Positions 1 to 8,347 of a stretch of DNA of 64,000 bases are shown here, piece by piece. Position 1 is the stretch's first letter. Each line of letters starts with the position of its first letter. This stretch comes from JBBPYC01 sp965218765 (GTDB lineage Bacteria; Pseudomonadota; Gammaproteobacteria; Burkholderiales; Burkholderiaceae_C), in the NCBI GenBank assembly GCA_965218765.1, contig CBDCLU010000001.1:248001-312000 (forward strand), written 5' to 3'. The translations under genes were made by a program, and so were the position numbers. A model generated the notes under the pieces. The model was given only the letters and a program-made list of their open reading frames with translations. It was not told where the DNA came from and did not search any database.

Positions 1-1005
1 ACTCTTCAGGTCGTTGAGCGGGTTCGCGGTGCCGTTGCCGTCGGTGTTCGAATATCTGAGGAACGAGACCAGGTCGCGCACTGAGGCGAAGCCGATACCC
101 ATCACGACCGAATTCTTCGCGCGGTAGACGAAGCTGTAGATCGTGCCGGCGTCGGCCGTGACGGTGCCGGCGCCGTTCGGTGCCGGTACCGTTGCTGGCG
201 GCTTGAACGACACCGAGACCGAGCCGTCCGCGTTGGCCACATAGTCCCACGTCGTCACGGGGCTCGATGGCGCGTTGTAATTTTCCTTGCCGGCGGCGTC
301 GAGCCAAGTCTGGCGCGCCGTGAACGTGACTTCCGATCTATCCGTCAGCGAGGCGGGCGGATAGCTCAGCTGAAACGACGTGCCGTTGCCGCCGCCATAG
401 TCGGGGATGTATTCCTCGCGGCTGAGGCCGGTGATCGGCGAGCCGTCGCTGTTGGTCGCGATCGGAAAGCTGGTACCGACGGATGCCGCGGAGCCATTGC
501 CAGTCTGATTGATGCCGCCTTGCCAGCCGCTCCACACTACCGTGTAGCCGCGCCGCAGCAGGGACGGGAAGTCGGCACCGGGTGCCGCGCCGCTGGTCAG
601 CGCGCCGCCACCGACGAAACTGCCCTGCCCGAGCTTGTTGCCGCGGTTGACGACGTCATAGAAGAGCACGCGGCGCGCGTTCGCCGCGCTCTTCGGCCGC
701 AGGATGACGACATCGGTCGTGTAGTCGACATAGCCATCGGCGTCGAGCGGCGCCTTGCCAAGATCGACGATGCCGGCGTTGTCAGGATGATTCGGGTTGA
801 GCCTGCCGTGCACGACGCCGGTGATCACGGTATACGGGCCTGCCGCACCGGCTGGCGTCGCGCCGCCGTAGGCATCTGTGCTCGAAACCACCTCGAGCTG
901 GTCGACGATGCCGGCCGCCTTCGAGATAGCGTTGTTGCTGTCGCCTCCGCCGCTACAAGCACTGAGCAATGCGGCGGCGGCGATTGCGCCGAAAAGATGA
1001 TTCAT
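1..1005 (-). CDS. Alpha/beta-hydrolase-domain lipoprotein (C-terminus outside window)
   Basis: The frame is open from an ATG at 1005 to the window edge (335 codons), so the C-terminus is missing. The N-terminus is a lipoprotein signal with lipobox LLSAC (Cys17) followed by a Gly/Ser spacer. The body carries the pattern VVHGRLNP, a block ending in LRPK, FYDVVNRGNK, and RRGYTVVWSGWQGG. I associate this pattern with secreted proteins of the alpha/beta hydrolase domain family (Abhydrolase_10 type). The catalytic residues are not identifiable from the part seen. The substrate is unknown; related secreted hydrolases act on esters. A distant family or a non-catalytic role cannot be excluded. Confidence 0.7.
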   Translation of the reverse strand, partial: MNHLFGAIAAAALLSACSGGGDSNNAISKAAGIVDQLEVVSSTDAYGGATPAGAAGPYTVITGVVHGRLNPNHPDNAGIVDLGKAPLDADGYVDYTTDVVILRPKSAANARRVLFYDVVNRGNKLGQGSFVGGGALTSGAAPGADFPSLLRRGYTVVWSGWQGGINQTGNGSAASVGTSFPIATNSDGSPITGLSREEYIPDYGGGNGTSFQLSYPPASLTDRSEVTFTARQTWLDAAGKENYNAPSSPVTTWDYVANADGSVSVSFKPPATVPAPNGAGTVTADAGTIYSFVYRAKNSVVMGIGFASVRDLVSFLRYSNTDGNGTANPLNDLKS

Positions 1006-1136
1006 GAAAGTCTCTTATCTTGTCCTGAAGAACGCATTCGAACAGGCAGCGGCTGAGAATCAACGGGCAAGCGTTCGCCGCAGTATCGTTCGCGGGCATG
1101 TTAGGGTTTCTATGTAATCAAGCGTCATGGTGTTAT

Positions 1137-1148
1137 CCCTAAATAGGG
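1137..1148. promoter_or_regulatory. Candidate operator palindrome
   Basis: CCCTAAATAGGG is a 5-bp inverted repeat around AA, about 130 bp upstream of the lipoprotein start codon at 1005. Its position suggests a regulator site. No regulator gene is adjacent, so this rests on symmetry and position only. Confidence 0.25.
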
Positions 1149-1201
1149 TCGACGCCATTGCAGTGCCTCTGCACTGGCTGCGATAGCGATGAACCCGGGA
1201 A

Positions 1202-1221
1202 ATACGACGATATACGACGAT
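1202..1221. repeat. Perfect 10-bp tandem repeat
   Basis: ATACGACGAT occurs twice back to back (1202-1211 and 1212-1221) in the intergenic region upstream of the lipoprotein gene. It could be a tandem binding site or a replication-slippage product. Confidence 0.5.
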
Positions 1222-1347
1222 GAGCGTCTCTTGCAATGCGGGAAGACTCACCCTTCAGGCTTCAGCTTCCAGCGCCGACACAGCACCATAAAGGATCACG
1301 TCGAGCATCTGCAAGTTCGCAACATTGGCAACGAGCGTTGACATGAC

Positions 1348-2685
1348 TCAACGAGCCGCCAGCAGCCCCAACGCATGCAGCCCGAGCCCCGCCAGGCCAC
1401 CCACGATGGTGCCGTTGATGCGGATGAACTGCAGATCCTTGCCGATCTCGAGCTCGACCCGGCGCGACAGGTCGTCGGCATCCCAGCGCTGCACCACGTC
1501 CACGATCAGCTCGGACAACTGATGGCGCCAGCGCAACACGACTTCGCGCGCCAGCGCGATCCAGGCGTCGTTGATCTTTTGCTGCACGGCCGCATCGCCT
1601 TCCAGCTCGCGACCCATGAACACCAGCGCATCGGCGAGCGCGCTTTGCAGCGCCGATTCGTCCCCCTTGGCCAGATCGGCTTCGATGCGCGAGCGCAGAT
1701 CCGCCCAGACCACGCGGTAGTAGCGTTCCGCGCGCAGGTGCTGGATCAGATCGCCCAGCATCGCGCGGCCGAGTTCGCGGTATTCGGGCGAATCTTTCAG
1801 CTCCTCGATGAAGCGCTGCACCGATTCATCGAACTGCGCGCGCAGCTCGTGGTCGGGCGACTGCGCGACGTCGTGGATCAGCTGCACCGCGGCTTTCACA
1901 AGCCGGTTCACCACGTACTTGTCGACCAGCCTTGGCGTGTACGGCGATGCATCGCTGAACTTGCTGCGGATCAGCGCCTCGTTGCGCGTGAGCCAGTGGT
2001 CGAGCGCCGATATCGATCGGTCCAGCAGCGCCTGATGCCGGCCGCCGGCGGTCAACAGTTCGAGCACGCTGGCCGACAGCCGCGCCACATCGAGCCGCTG
2101 CAACTGCGGCGTGAACACGCGTTCGACGAACGCACCCAGGTCCTGATCCTGCGTCGCGTTCAGCAGCGACGGCACGAACTCGACCGAGCGCCGCGCGACG
2201 CCCGCGCTGTTCGCCGGCACGGCCAGCCAGCGCGCGAGCCCCAGCGCCGCGTTGTGCTGCGACAGCCGCGCCACCACGTTGTCCGGCGTCAGGAAATTCG
2301 TCTCGACGAAGTCGCCCAGCCCGCGGCCGATGTCGTCCTTGCGCGCCGCGATGATCGCGCTGTGCGGCAGCCGCAAGCCCAGCGGCCGGCCGAACAGCGC
2401 GACCACCGCATACCAGTCGGCTAAAGCGCCGATGGCCGCTGCTTCAGCGAACGCACGCACCCAGTGCAGCCATGGATGGCGCGGCGCAGCCCAGGCCGCC
2501 AGCAGCAGCAGTGCGACCATCGCAGCAAGCAGCGCCGTCGCCAGCCGCTTGGCGCGCCGCAGCCGGGCCAGTTTGACGAGGCCCCGTTCGGTGCCGGCTT
2601 GGCCAAAGGTCGGGCCCGCATCGCCGCGCTGCACGGGCTGCGCAAGCGGTTGGACCAGGTCGGTCGAATCAGGCAGAGCTGGCAT
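1348..2685 (-). CDS. DUF445 family membrane protein (YjiN-like)
   Basis: The predicted protein has 445 residues, close to the usual length of DUF445/YjiN proteins. A hydrophobic segment near residues 30-55 precedes the family signature region (EAAAIGALADWYAVVALF). A long alpha-helical middle follows, and a second hydrophobic segment (GGLAGLGLHALGLL) ends the protein. This layout suggests an inner-membrane protein with a large soluble domain. The start at 2685 is chosen because the frame upstream is Arg/Pro/Ala-rich and unlike the family. The molecular function of DUF445 proteins is not established. It runs leftward, divergent from the PepSY gene. Confidence 0.82.
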   Translation of the reverse strand: MPALPDSTDLVQPLAQPVQRGDAGPTFGQAGTERGLVKLARLRRAKRLATALLAAMVALLLLAAWAAPRHPWLHWVRAFAEAAAIGALADWYAVVALFGRPLGLRLPHSAIIAARKDDIGRGLGDFVETNFLTPDNVVARLSQHNAALGLARWLAVPANSAGVARRSVEFVPSLLNATQDQDLGAFVERVFTPQLQRLDVARLSASVLELLTAGGRHQALLDRSISALDHWLTRNEALIRSKFSDASPYTPRLVDKYVVNRLVKAAVQLIHDVAQSPDHELRAQFDESVQRFIEELKDSPEYRELGRAMLGDLIQHLRAERYYRVVWADLRSRIEADLAKGDESALQSALADALVFMGRELEGDAAVQQKINDAWIALAREVVLRWRHQLSELIVDVVQRWDADDLSRRVELEIGKDLQFIRINGTIVGGLAGLGLHALGLLAAR

Positions 2686-2951
2686 CGTTGGAGCTGGAAA
2701 ATGGGACGAACGGGCAAGGCGCCGGGGCGGCGCCCGCATGGCACCAGACCCCGGCCGAAATCGATGGGCACAGGCAGCAGGAACAGTATCGGCCAACACT
2801 GCAGGGCCGGCGTGCGCGGACCACCCGGCCGCGCAGGAGTGGCAATGGAGCGCGGCGCTTGCTGGGCGCAAGTCCGGCGTGCTGCCGCGTCCCGGCCCTG
2901 ATAAATAGGCGGCCAGATTTTTCATTCTTTGCACAGCAAGGAGCATCTTTC

Positions 2952-3215
2952 ATGCAACTCACACCCATCGCCCTTTCCCTTGGCGCTGCATTGGCAGTCT
3001 GCGGCGGTGCCGCGCTGGCCGACAAGCCGCCGGCGGATATCAAGAAACTCTCGGAGATCGTGCTGATGCTGGAGAAGGCGGGCTTCGATCCGATCGCGGA
3101 AATCGAATTCGATGACGGCCACTGGGAGGTCGATGCCTACCGCAATGGCGAAAAACGCGAAGTTCACGTCGACCCGCAGACCGGCGAGATCACCCGGGAC
3201 AGGAAGGACGATTGA
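2952..3215 (+). CDS. Small periplasmic PepSY-domain protein
   Basis: This 87-residue protein has a Sec signal peptide (hydrophobic core residues 5-20, cleavage after ALA) and one PepSY-type domain. The domain has a helix (DIKKLSEIVLMLEKAGF), then strands containing EIEFDDGHWEVDAY and the closing HVDPQTGEITRD. PepSY modules are exported and often associated with membrane redox or signalling proteins; the exact role is unknown. An AAGGAG ribosome-binding site (2938-2943) supports the start. A strong terminator follows the stop, so it is probably transcribed on its own, although it stands next to the redox cluster. Confidence 0.85.
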   Translation: MQLTPIALSLGAALAVCGGAALADKPPADIKKLSEIVLMLEKAGFDPIAEIEFDDGHWEVDAYRNGEKREVHVDPQTGEITRDRKDD

Positions 3216-3241
3216 TCCGGGCCATCGGGCAACGTCCTTCG

Positions 3242-3269
3242 AAGGCGCCTGATGAAGCGCCTTTTTTTT
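3242..3269 (+). terminator. Rho-independent terminator after the PepSY gene
   Basis: A 7-bp perfect stem (AAGGCGC at 3242-3248 and GCGCCTT at 3257-3263) with an 8-nt loop runs into eight consecutive T residues. It lies 26 bp after the stop codon of the PepSY gene. Confidence 0.9.
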
Positions 3270-3324
3270 CGTGCGGCACACCGGTATCGGAAAGACATGA
3301 CATCATGCCAAGATTGATGCGAAT

Positions 3325-3343
3325 GCGATCGATTATCATTAAC
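3325..3343. promoter_or_regulatory. Candidate Fur box
   Basis: Read on the minus strand, this 19-bp site matches the classical Fur consensus at 14 of 19 positions by my hand alignment, including an uninterrupted AATGATAATC core. It is markedly AT-rich for this genome and ends 43 bp before the cytochrome peroxidase start. A fur gene is present at 55704. Binding is inferred. Confidence 0.5.
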
Positions 3344-3386
3344 GGTCCGATTCCGCGCTCGCGCTGCCCCGGCGCCAGATCACCCG

Positions 3387-4697
3387 ATGCCCCGACTTTC
3401 ATCGCCGCCTGCTCACTTGCCCGGACTGCCGCCGCTGGAGTGCCAACGCTTGGCCACACCAGCGGCACCGCGGTGCCGCAAGCCGTCTGCCCGTCATCTG
3501 TCTTGGCCTGCCTTGCTGTTGGCGACGTGGCTCACCGCGTGCGGCGGTGGCGGCGGCTCGGACGGCAGTGCGCCGGTCGCGGGCGCACCGGCGAATCCCG
3601 AGTCCGGCAATGCCGCACCGACCGTGTTCGCGCTCGGCAAAAAGCTGTTCAACGATCCGTCGCTATCGGCCTCCGGCAAGCTTGCCTGCGCGAGTTGCCA
3701 TGCGGCAAGCCAGGGCCATGCATCGCCGTTTTCCACCCCGACAGCGCTGGGCGGCCTCGGCCTCGACAAGCCTGGCACCCGGCTCGCGCCGACCCTGCGC
3801 TACCTGCGCTACAACAGCGCGTTTCATTTCGACGCCGAAGGCACGCCGGTCGGCGGCTTCGACTGGGACGGCCGCGCCAAAACCTTTGCCGCGCAGGCCG
3901 AACGCCCGCTGCTGTCCGAAAACGAAATGGGCAACGCGAACCACGCCGACGTGGTCGCCAAGCTGGTGCGCTCACCGTATGCCGATGACTTCAAACAAGT
4001 GTTCGGCCCCGACATCTACGCGGACCCGGAGCTGACGTTCGAGCGGATTGCCTTCGCGCTGCAGAGCTACCAGATCGACAACCCGGACTTTGCGCCGTTC
4101 ACCTCCAAGTTCGATTACATGACCGCGGGCAAGGCCGCGTTCACGCCGCAGGAACAGCGCGGCCTGGCCTGGTTCAACCGCGTCGACAAGGGCAACTGCG
4201 CGGCTTGCCACGTCAGCACCAAGCCCGCGAACGCGCCCGGCGCGCTGTTCACCGATTTCACGTTCGACAACCTCGGCGTGCCGCGCAACCCGGAGATCGC
4301 TGCGAACCGCGATCCCGTTTACTTCGACCTGGGCCTGTGCGGGCCGAGCCGCATCGACCTCAAGGACAAGCTGGAGCTGTGCGGTGCATTCAAGGTGCCG
4401 ACCCTGCGCAACGTGGCCTTGCGCAAGCGCTTCTTCCACAACGGCGCGTTCGATTCGCTCGAGCAGGTGGTGCGCTTCTACGTGCAGCGCGACACCAACC
4501 CTGAGCTTTGGTACCCGGTCGACGCGGCCGGCAATGTGGACAAGTTCAACGACCTGCCCATGTCTCTGCGCGGCAACGTGAACACCACCGAAGTGCCGTA
4601 TGACCGCAAGCGCGGTGAAGCGCCGCGCCTGAACGAATCCGAAGTTCAGGATCTGGTTGCGTTCCTGCGTACTTTGAACGATGGATGGCAGCCGTGA
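3387..4697 (+). CDS. Di-haem cytochrome c peroxidase / MauG-family lipoprotein
   Basis: The 436-residue protein has two c-type haem motifs, CASCH at 101-105 and CAACH at 271-275. The two-domain layout fits the bacterial CCP/MauG family, which reduces peroxide or performs long-range oxidation in the periplasm. A hydrophobic stretch ending in the lipobox LTAC (Cys52) and a run of Gly indicates a lipoprotein. About 40 residues precede the hydrophobic core, so the true start may lie further in, but no better start is evident. It is the first gene of a rightward cluster with a porin, an FMN protein, ApbE and a membrane protein. Whether it is a peroxidase or an electron carrier cannot be told. Confidence 0.88.
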   Translation: MPRLSSPPAHLPGLPPLECQRLATPAAPRCRKPSARHLSWPALLLATWLTACGGGGGSDGSAPVAGAPANPESGNAAPTVFALGKKLFNDPSLSASGKLACASCHAASQGHASPFSTPTALGGLGLDKPGTRLAPTLRYLRYNSAFHFDAEGTPVGGFDWDGRAKTFAAQAERPLLSENEMGNANHADVVAKLVRSPYADDFKQVFGPDIYADPELTFERIAFALQSYQIDNPDFAPFTSKFDYMTAGKAAFTPQEQRGLAWFNRVDKGNCAACHVSTKPANAPGALFTDFTFDNLGVPRNPEIAANRDPVYFDLGLCGPSRIDLKDKLELCGAFKVPTLRNVALRKRFFHNGAFDSLEQVVRFYVQRDTNPELWYPVDAAGNVDKFNDLPMSLRGNVNTTEVPYDRKRGEAPRLNESEVQDLVAFLRTLNDGWQP

Positions 4698-4747
4698 AGC
4701 TGCTGCACTGCACCGCGCACCCCGCCAACAAAAAGAAGAACGATCTC

Positions 4748-6199
4748 GTGAAGCCACGCTTTTTTCCCGCTGCGCCCATCGCACTCGCACTCGCACTAGC
4801 GACAGCGTTCATCGCCACGCCCGCGTCGGCGCAGACACAGAAGCAGCTCGCCGCTGAACTGCGTGAAATGCGCGCCGAGATGCAGCAGTTGAAGCGCGAG
4901 CTCGAGGCCGTGAAAGCGCGGGAACGCGCAGCGGCAACGGCGGCCGCAGCAGCCAGCGCTGCAGCCGCACCGACTGCCGCCACTGCCGCCGTCGAGCCCC
5001 GTTCGAACCCCGGCAGCGTGGGCAGCAAAACCGCCGCCTCCAACGCGACCCCGCCGCCCGCCCCGGCCAACGCCGCCGAAGCCAACGCGACGCAAGCCGC
5101 CACCGGCCAGACCCAGATGAGCGCGGCCAATTCGCAAGACACCGCCCCGCGCGCCAATCTGTTCGGCTACGGCGAATTCAGCTACAGCCGCCCGCGCCGC
5201 AACGCCGCCGATGCGGTCGCCACCGTGACGCGCGGCGTGCTCGGCTGGGCCTACAGCTTCGATGACCGCACGCGCTTCGCGGCCGAGCTCGAAGTCGAGA
5301 ACGCGGTGGTGTCGGCCGACGACCGCGGTGAAATCGCGCTTGAGCAGTTCTATCTGGAGCGTGACCTGACCGAGCGCATCGCCGCGCGTGCGGGCCTGTT
5401 CATCCTGCCGATCGGCTATCTGAACGAAGTGCACGAGCCGACGCGCTACTACGGCGTCACGCGCAACTTCGTCGAGACCGCGATCATCCCGACCACCTGG
5501 CGCGAATTGGGCCTGGGGTTCCGCGGCACCACACAAGCGGGCCTGCGCTGGGACGCAGGCGCGGTCACCAGTTTCGACCTGACCAAGTGGGATGCGAGCA
5601 GCACGGAAGGCCGTGAATCCCCGCTCGCCTCGATCCACCAGGAAGGCCAGCTCGCAAAAGCGCGCAACGTCGCGTTCTATGGCGCGCTCAACTACAACGG
5701 CATTCCGGGCTTCAATGTCGGCGGCAGCGTGTTCACGGGCGGCGTGGGCCAGAAGCAGCCGAATTTTGCGGGCGCGGATGCGCGCGTCACGCTGGGCGAA
5801 CTGCATACGCGCTGGCAGCCCGGCAAATGGGATCTGTCGGCGCTGATCGCACGCGGCGGTTTTTCCGACATTGCGGCGCTGAATGCGACATTCGCGGGCC
5901 AGCCGACGCCGGTGCCCAGCCGCTTCGGCGGCTGGTACGGCCAGGCCGCGTATCGACTCTGGCAAAGCGGCGACTACGCGCTCAATCCGTTCGTGCGCTA
6001 TGAGCGCTTCAACACGGCGCTTGGCTATCCGGGCCTGCCGCCGGGACTGGCGCCCGCGCTCGAGCCCGACATGCGCGTGGCAACAATAGGCGCCAGCTTC
6101 TACCTGCATCCGCAGGTCGTGCTGAAGGCCGACTACCAGACGTTCTTCAACAACCACCAGTTCGACCGCTTCAACGTCGGGCTGGGCTTTCACTTCTGA
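4748..6199 (+). CDS. Outer-membrane porin-like protein with N-terminal coiled coil
   Basis: The protein is about 483 residues from the GTG at 4748, which gives a normal signal peptide (core ALALALATAFIA, cleavage after ASA). An ATG at 4685 would overlap the previous gene and push the signal far from the N-terminus. After the signal come a coiled coil (QLAAELREMRAEMQQLKREL) and an Ala/Pro-rich linker to about residue 135. A beta-rich barrel with alternating aromatic residues follows and ends in phenylalanine, as outer-membrane proteins do. This layout resembles OprO/OprP-like porins. Its place between cytochrome and flavoprotein genes suggests it provides the outer-membrane path for that system. 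The substrate is unknown. Confidence 0.75.
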   Translation: MKPRFFPAAPIALALALATAFIATPASAQTQKQLAAELREMRAEMQQLKRELEAVKARERAAATAAAAASAAAAPTAATAAVEPRSNPGSVGSKTAASNATPPPAPANAAEANATQAATGQTQMSAANSQDTAPRANLFGYGEFSYSRPRRNAADAVATVTRGVLGWAYSFDDRTRFAAELEVENAVVSADDRGEIALEQFYLERDLTERIAARAGLFILPIGYLNEVHEPTRYYGVTRNFVETAIIPTTWRELGLGFRGTTQAGLRWDAGAVTSFDLTKWDASSTEGRESPLASIHQEGQLAKARNVAFYGALNYNGIPGFNVGGSVFTGGVGQKQPNFAGADARVTLGELHTRWQPGKWDLSALIARGGFSDIAALNATFAGQPTPVPSRFGGWYGQAAYRLWQSGDYALNPFVRYERFNTALGYPGLPPGLAPALEPDMRVATIGASFYLHPQVVLKADYQTFFNNHQFDRFNVGLGFHF

Positions 6200-6204
6200 C
6201 ACCC

Positions 6205-6774
6205 ATGATCTCGCGTCGTGAATCGTTGCGCCGACTGGCTGCCGGCACCGGCGTTGCCGCCACTGCTGCGCTGTGGTCCAGGCGCGCATCTGCCACCGTG
6301 TTCATGGAAGCCGACGATGCACGCAAGCTGCTGCTGCCCGGCGCGGTGCGGTTCGACGCGCTCGCGTTGCCGCTTGCCGCCGCGCAGTTCGACCGCATCG
6401 CCGCCGCATCGAACACGCGCGTGCCGCGCACCTTCGCGCCGCGCGGCTGGGCCGGGTTCGATGCGGGCGGCCGGCGCAGCGGCTGGGTGCTGACCGACCA
6501 TGTGCTCGGCAAGTACGAGTTCATCGACTACGCAGCCGGCTTCGACGCGCAGGGCGCCGCCACCGGCGTCGAGGTGCTGGTCTACCGCGAATCCCATGGC
6601 GCCGAAATCCGCAACACGGCCTGGCGACAACAATTCGCCGGCGCCAGGGGGCCCGCGCAACTGCGCTTCAACGACGACGTGCGCAACATCTCCGGCGCGA
6701 CGCTGTCGTGTCAGCACCTGACCGAAGGCGTGCAGCGTCTGAGCGCGCTGGTGCAGGGGCTGGCGCAGGGTTGA
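6205..6774 (+). CDS. Tat-exported FMN-binding protein (ApbE substrate)
   Basis: This 189-residue protein starts with a twin-arginine signal (SRRESLRRLAA, then a hydrophobic stretch ending in RASA). Near the C-terminus is NISGATLS, which fits the flavinylation motif of FMN-binding domains; the predicted FMN-accepting threonine is residue 166. Such proteins carry FMN covalently through a phosphoester bond and shuttle electrons outside the cytoplasm. It lies 5 bp after the porin gene and just before apbE, which supplies the matching enzyme. One FMN domain is present and there is no membrane anchor beyond the signal. Redox partners are inferred from the neighbours. Confidence 0.87.
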   Translation: MISRRESLRRLAAGTGVAATAALWSRRASATVFMEADDARKLLLPGAVRFDALALPLAAAQFDRIAAASNTRVPRTFAPRGWAGFDAGGRRSGWVLTDHVLGKYEFIDYAAGFDAQGAATGVEVLVYRESHGAEIRNTAWRQQFAGARGPAQLRFNDDVRNISGATLSCQHLTEGVQRLSALVQGLAQG

Positions 6775-6856
6775 TGCGCTGCGGGAGGGGCAATGGCTGC
6801 GACAACAGTCACTGTCCACCGCCTCTTGCCTCCTGTCCGCCGCTTTTCCACGCTCC

Positions 6857-7771
6857 ATGCGCCGCAGCGATGTTCCCCATTGGCTTGTACGCTGCGTGCG
6901 CCGCGCGCAACCGCTGCTCGGCACGCTGGTAACGCTGGTGCTGGAGCCGGTGGCCGACGTGGCCGACGACAGGGCGCACCTGCAGACCGCCGCCGCAGCG
7001 GCATTTGCCGCCGTCGCGCACGTCGGCCGGGTCATGAGCGCGCATTGCATGCGGTCCGATCTGGCGCGGTTGGCTCGGATCGAAGCGGGCTGCAGCGCGC
7101 TGATCCCGCTCGACCCTCATACCGTCCGGGTGTTGCGCGCGGCGCAGCACTGGCAGCGCTTGAGCACGGGCGCATTCGATCCGCAGGCAGCCGCGCGGCC
7201 CCTGGCCGCCGCCGGGCTGCGGCCCGCGCTCACGAGCGTTGCCGCCGATGCTTGCGGTCGGCTTGCGCAATTGCGCTTTGCAGGCGTCGACCAAGTGCTG
7301 GCCGATGGCCCGCTCGCGCTTGATCTCGGCGGCATCGCGAAGGGCTACGCGGTGGACCTTGCGGTCGAGACATTGCAGCGGCTTGGCGTGGCGTCGGGCC
7401 TCGTGAATGCGGGCGGCGACATGCGCGCGTTCGGTCCGCGGCGCTGGCCGATCGCGGTGACGAGTCGCGGCGCGGCCCGGGCCCCGATCGATGGCCCGCA
7501 GACGCTTTGCCATGCGGCGCTTGCCACTTCGGAAGCCGGCTGGTCCGGCAGCGAACTGATCGCCACGGCACGGCTGGGCAGTCGATGGCGAGCGCAGCGA
7601 GGCCATGCCAGGTACGACGACACTTCGCGTTGGTGCACGGTCCAGGCACCCGATTGCATTCGTGCCGATGCACTGACCAAATGGGCGCTGCAAGCCGATT
7701 CGCGCGCCGCGTCGGTCCGGCTGAAGCGCGTGCTGCGCGCCAACCGCGCGGTCTTGTGGCAGAGCACATGA
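6857..7771 (+). CDS. apbE: FAD:protein FMN transferase (ApbE family)
   Basis: The 304-residue protein has the ApbE landmarks in order: an N-terminal PLLGTLV block, the core LDLGGIAKGYAVD, the nucleotide-binding LVNAGGDMR, and a late ADALTKWAL block. ApbE transfers FMN from FAD, with Mg2+, to a Thr/Ser in an SGAT-type motif. The upstream gene encodes such a target. Most ApbE proteins are exported lipoproteins, but here the frame begins RR-rich and goes directly into the conserved core, with no signal peptide or lipobox. The enzyme may therefore be cytoplasmic and act before Tat export. It overlaps the next gene by ATGA. Confidence 0.88.
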   Translation: MRRSDVPHWLVRCVRRAQPLLGTLVTLVLEPVADVADDRAHLQTAAAAAFAAVAHVGRVMSAHCMRSDLARLARIEAGCSALIPLDPHTVRVLRAAQHWQRLSTGAFDPQAAARPLAAAGLRPALTSVAADACGRLAQLRFAGVDQVLADGPLALDLGGIAKGYAVDLAVETLQRLGVASGLVNAGGDMRAFGPRRWPIAVTSRGAARAPIDGPQTLCHAALATSEAGWSGSELIATARLGSRWRAQRGHARYDDTSRWCTVQAPDCIRADALTKWALQADSRAASVRLKRVLRANRAVLWQST

Positions 7772-8244
7772 CACCGCTCGCTTCCACCTCGAGCGCCCCG
7801 CGATCCCGCCCGCGTGCCGGCTGGAACCGCGCAGGCACCGGATGGCTGATCGTCGTTGTCATCGTGCTGCTGGCCAGCGGCGTGCTGCTGCATCGGCTGA
7901 ACCCGTCCGACCCGCAAGCCGTGGACTGGAGCGAGACCGCGCGCCACTGGCAGCGTGCGGCAAGCGTGTCGCACGGCGTCTTCGCTTGGGGCTTCTGCAT
8001 CCTGCTCGGGCGCTGGATCTGGCCGCACATCGCGCTGGTTTGGGCCGCACGGCGGCGCTGGGTCTGGCTGCTCGGGCTCGGCGTGGCCGGCAGCGGCGGC
8101 GTGGCGGCGCTGACCGGGCTGGCGTTGTTGTACGGATTGGCCGACTGGCGTGAGTCGATGTCGGCTGCGCACTGGATCTCCGGGCTGGCCTGGCCCGCGC
8201 TGTGCGTTGTGCATGGGTGGCGCCGGCTGCGGATTCGTCGCTGA
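7768..8244 (+). CDS. Four-helix membrane protein, probable b-type cytochrome partner
   Basis: The protein has 158 residues and four hydrophobic helices (WLIVVVIVLLASGVLL, a segment around GVFAWGFCILLGRWIW, WLLGLGVAGSGGVAALTGLA, and WISGLAWPALCVV). Histidines sit at or near the helix ends (LLHRL, VSHG, AAHW, VVHG), a layout that could bind haem as in small DUF4405 or PepSY-type membrane cytochromes. The start overlaps the apbE stop (ATGA), so the two are translationally coupled. It would pass electrons from the quinone pool to the FMN protein. Haem binding is inferred from histidine placement only. Confidence 0.65.
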   Translation: MTPLASTSSAPRSRPRAGWNRAGTGWLIVVVIVLLASGVLLHRLNPSDPQAVDWSETARHWQRAASVSHGVFAWGFCILLGRWIWPHIALVWAARRRWVWLLGLGVAGSGGVAALTGLALLYGLADWRESMSAAHWISGLAWPALCVVHGWRRLRIRR

Positions 8245-8347
8245 GCAGCGAGCGCTTCAGCGGCTGGTTACGCCGGCTTGCCGGAGCCGCAGGCTGCAAC
8301 GCCTGCAACGCACGGCACTTTGGAAAGAATCGCTGCAGGTTGGTGCG

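Larger units (their letters stand above)
1006..1347. other. 342-bp intergenic region with small repeats, no gene seen
   Basis: The region lies upstream of the lipoprotein gene and downstream of the DUF445 gene. It holds a near-perfect palindrome CCCTAAATAGGG at 1137-1148 and a perfect 10-bp tandem duplication at 1202-1221. Short open frames here have no recognisable similarity. It most likely holds the promoter and operator of the leftward lipoprotein gene. Confidence 0.5.

Noticed and set aside
1060..1251. 63-codon frame upstream of the lipoprotein gene
   Set aside because: No ribosome-binding site, no recognisable protein, and it covers the likely promoter.
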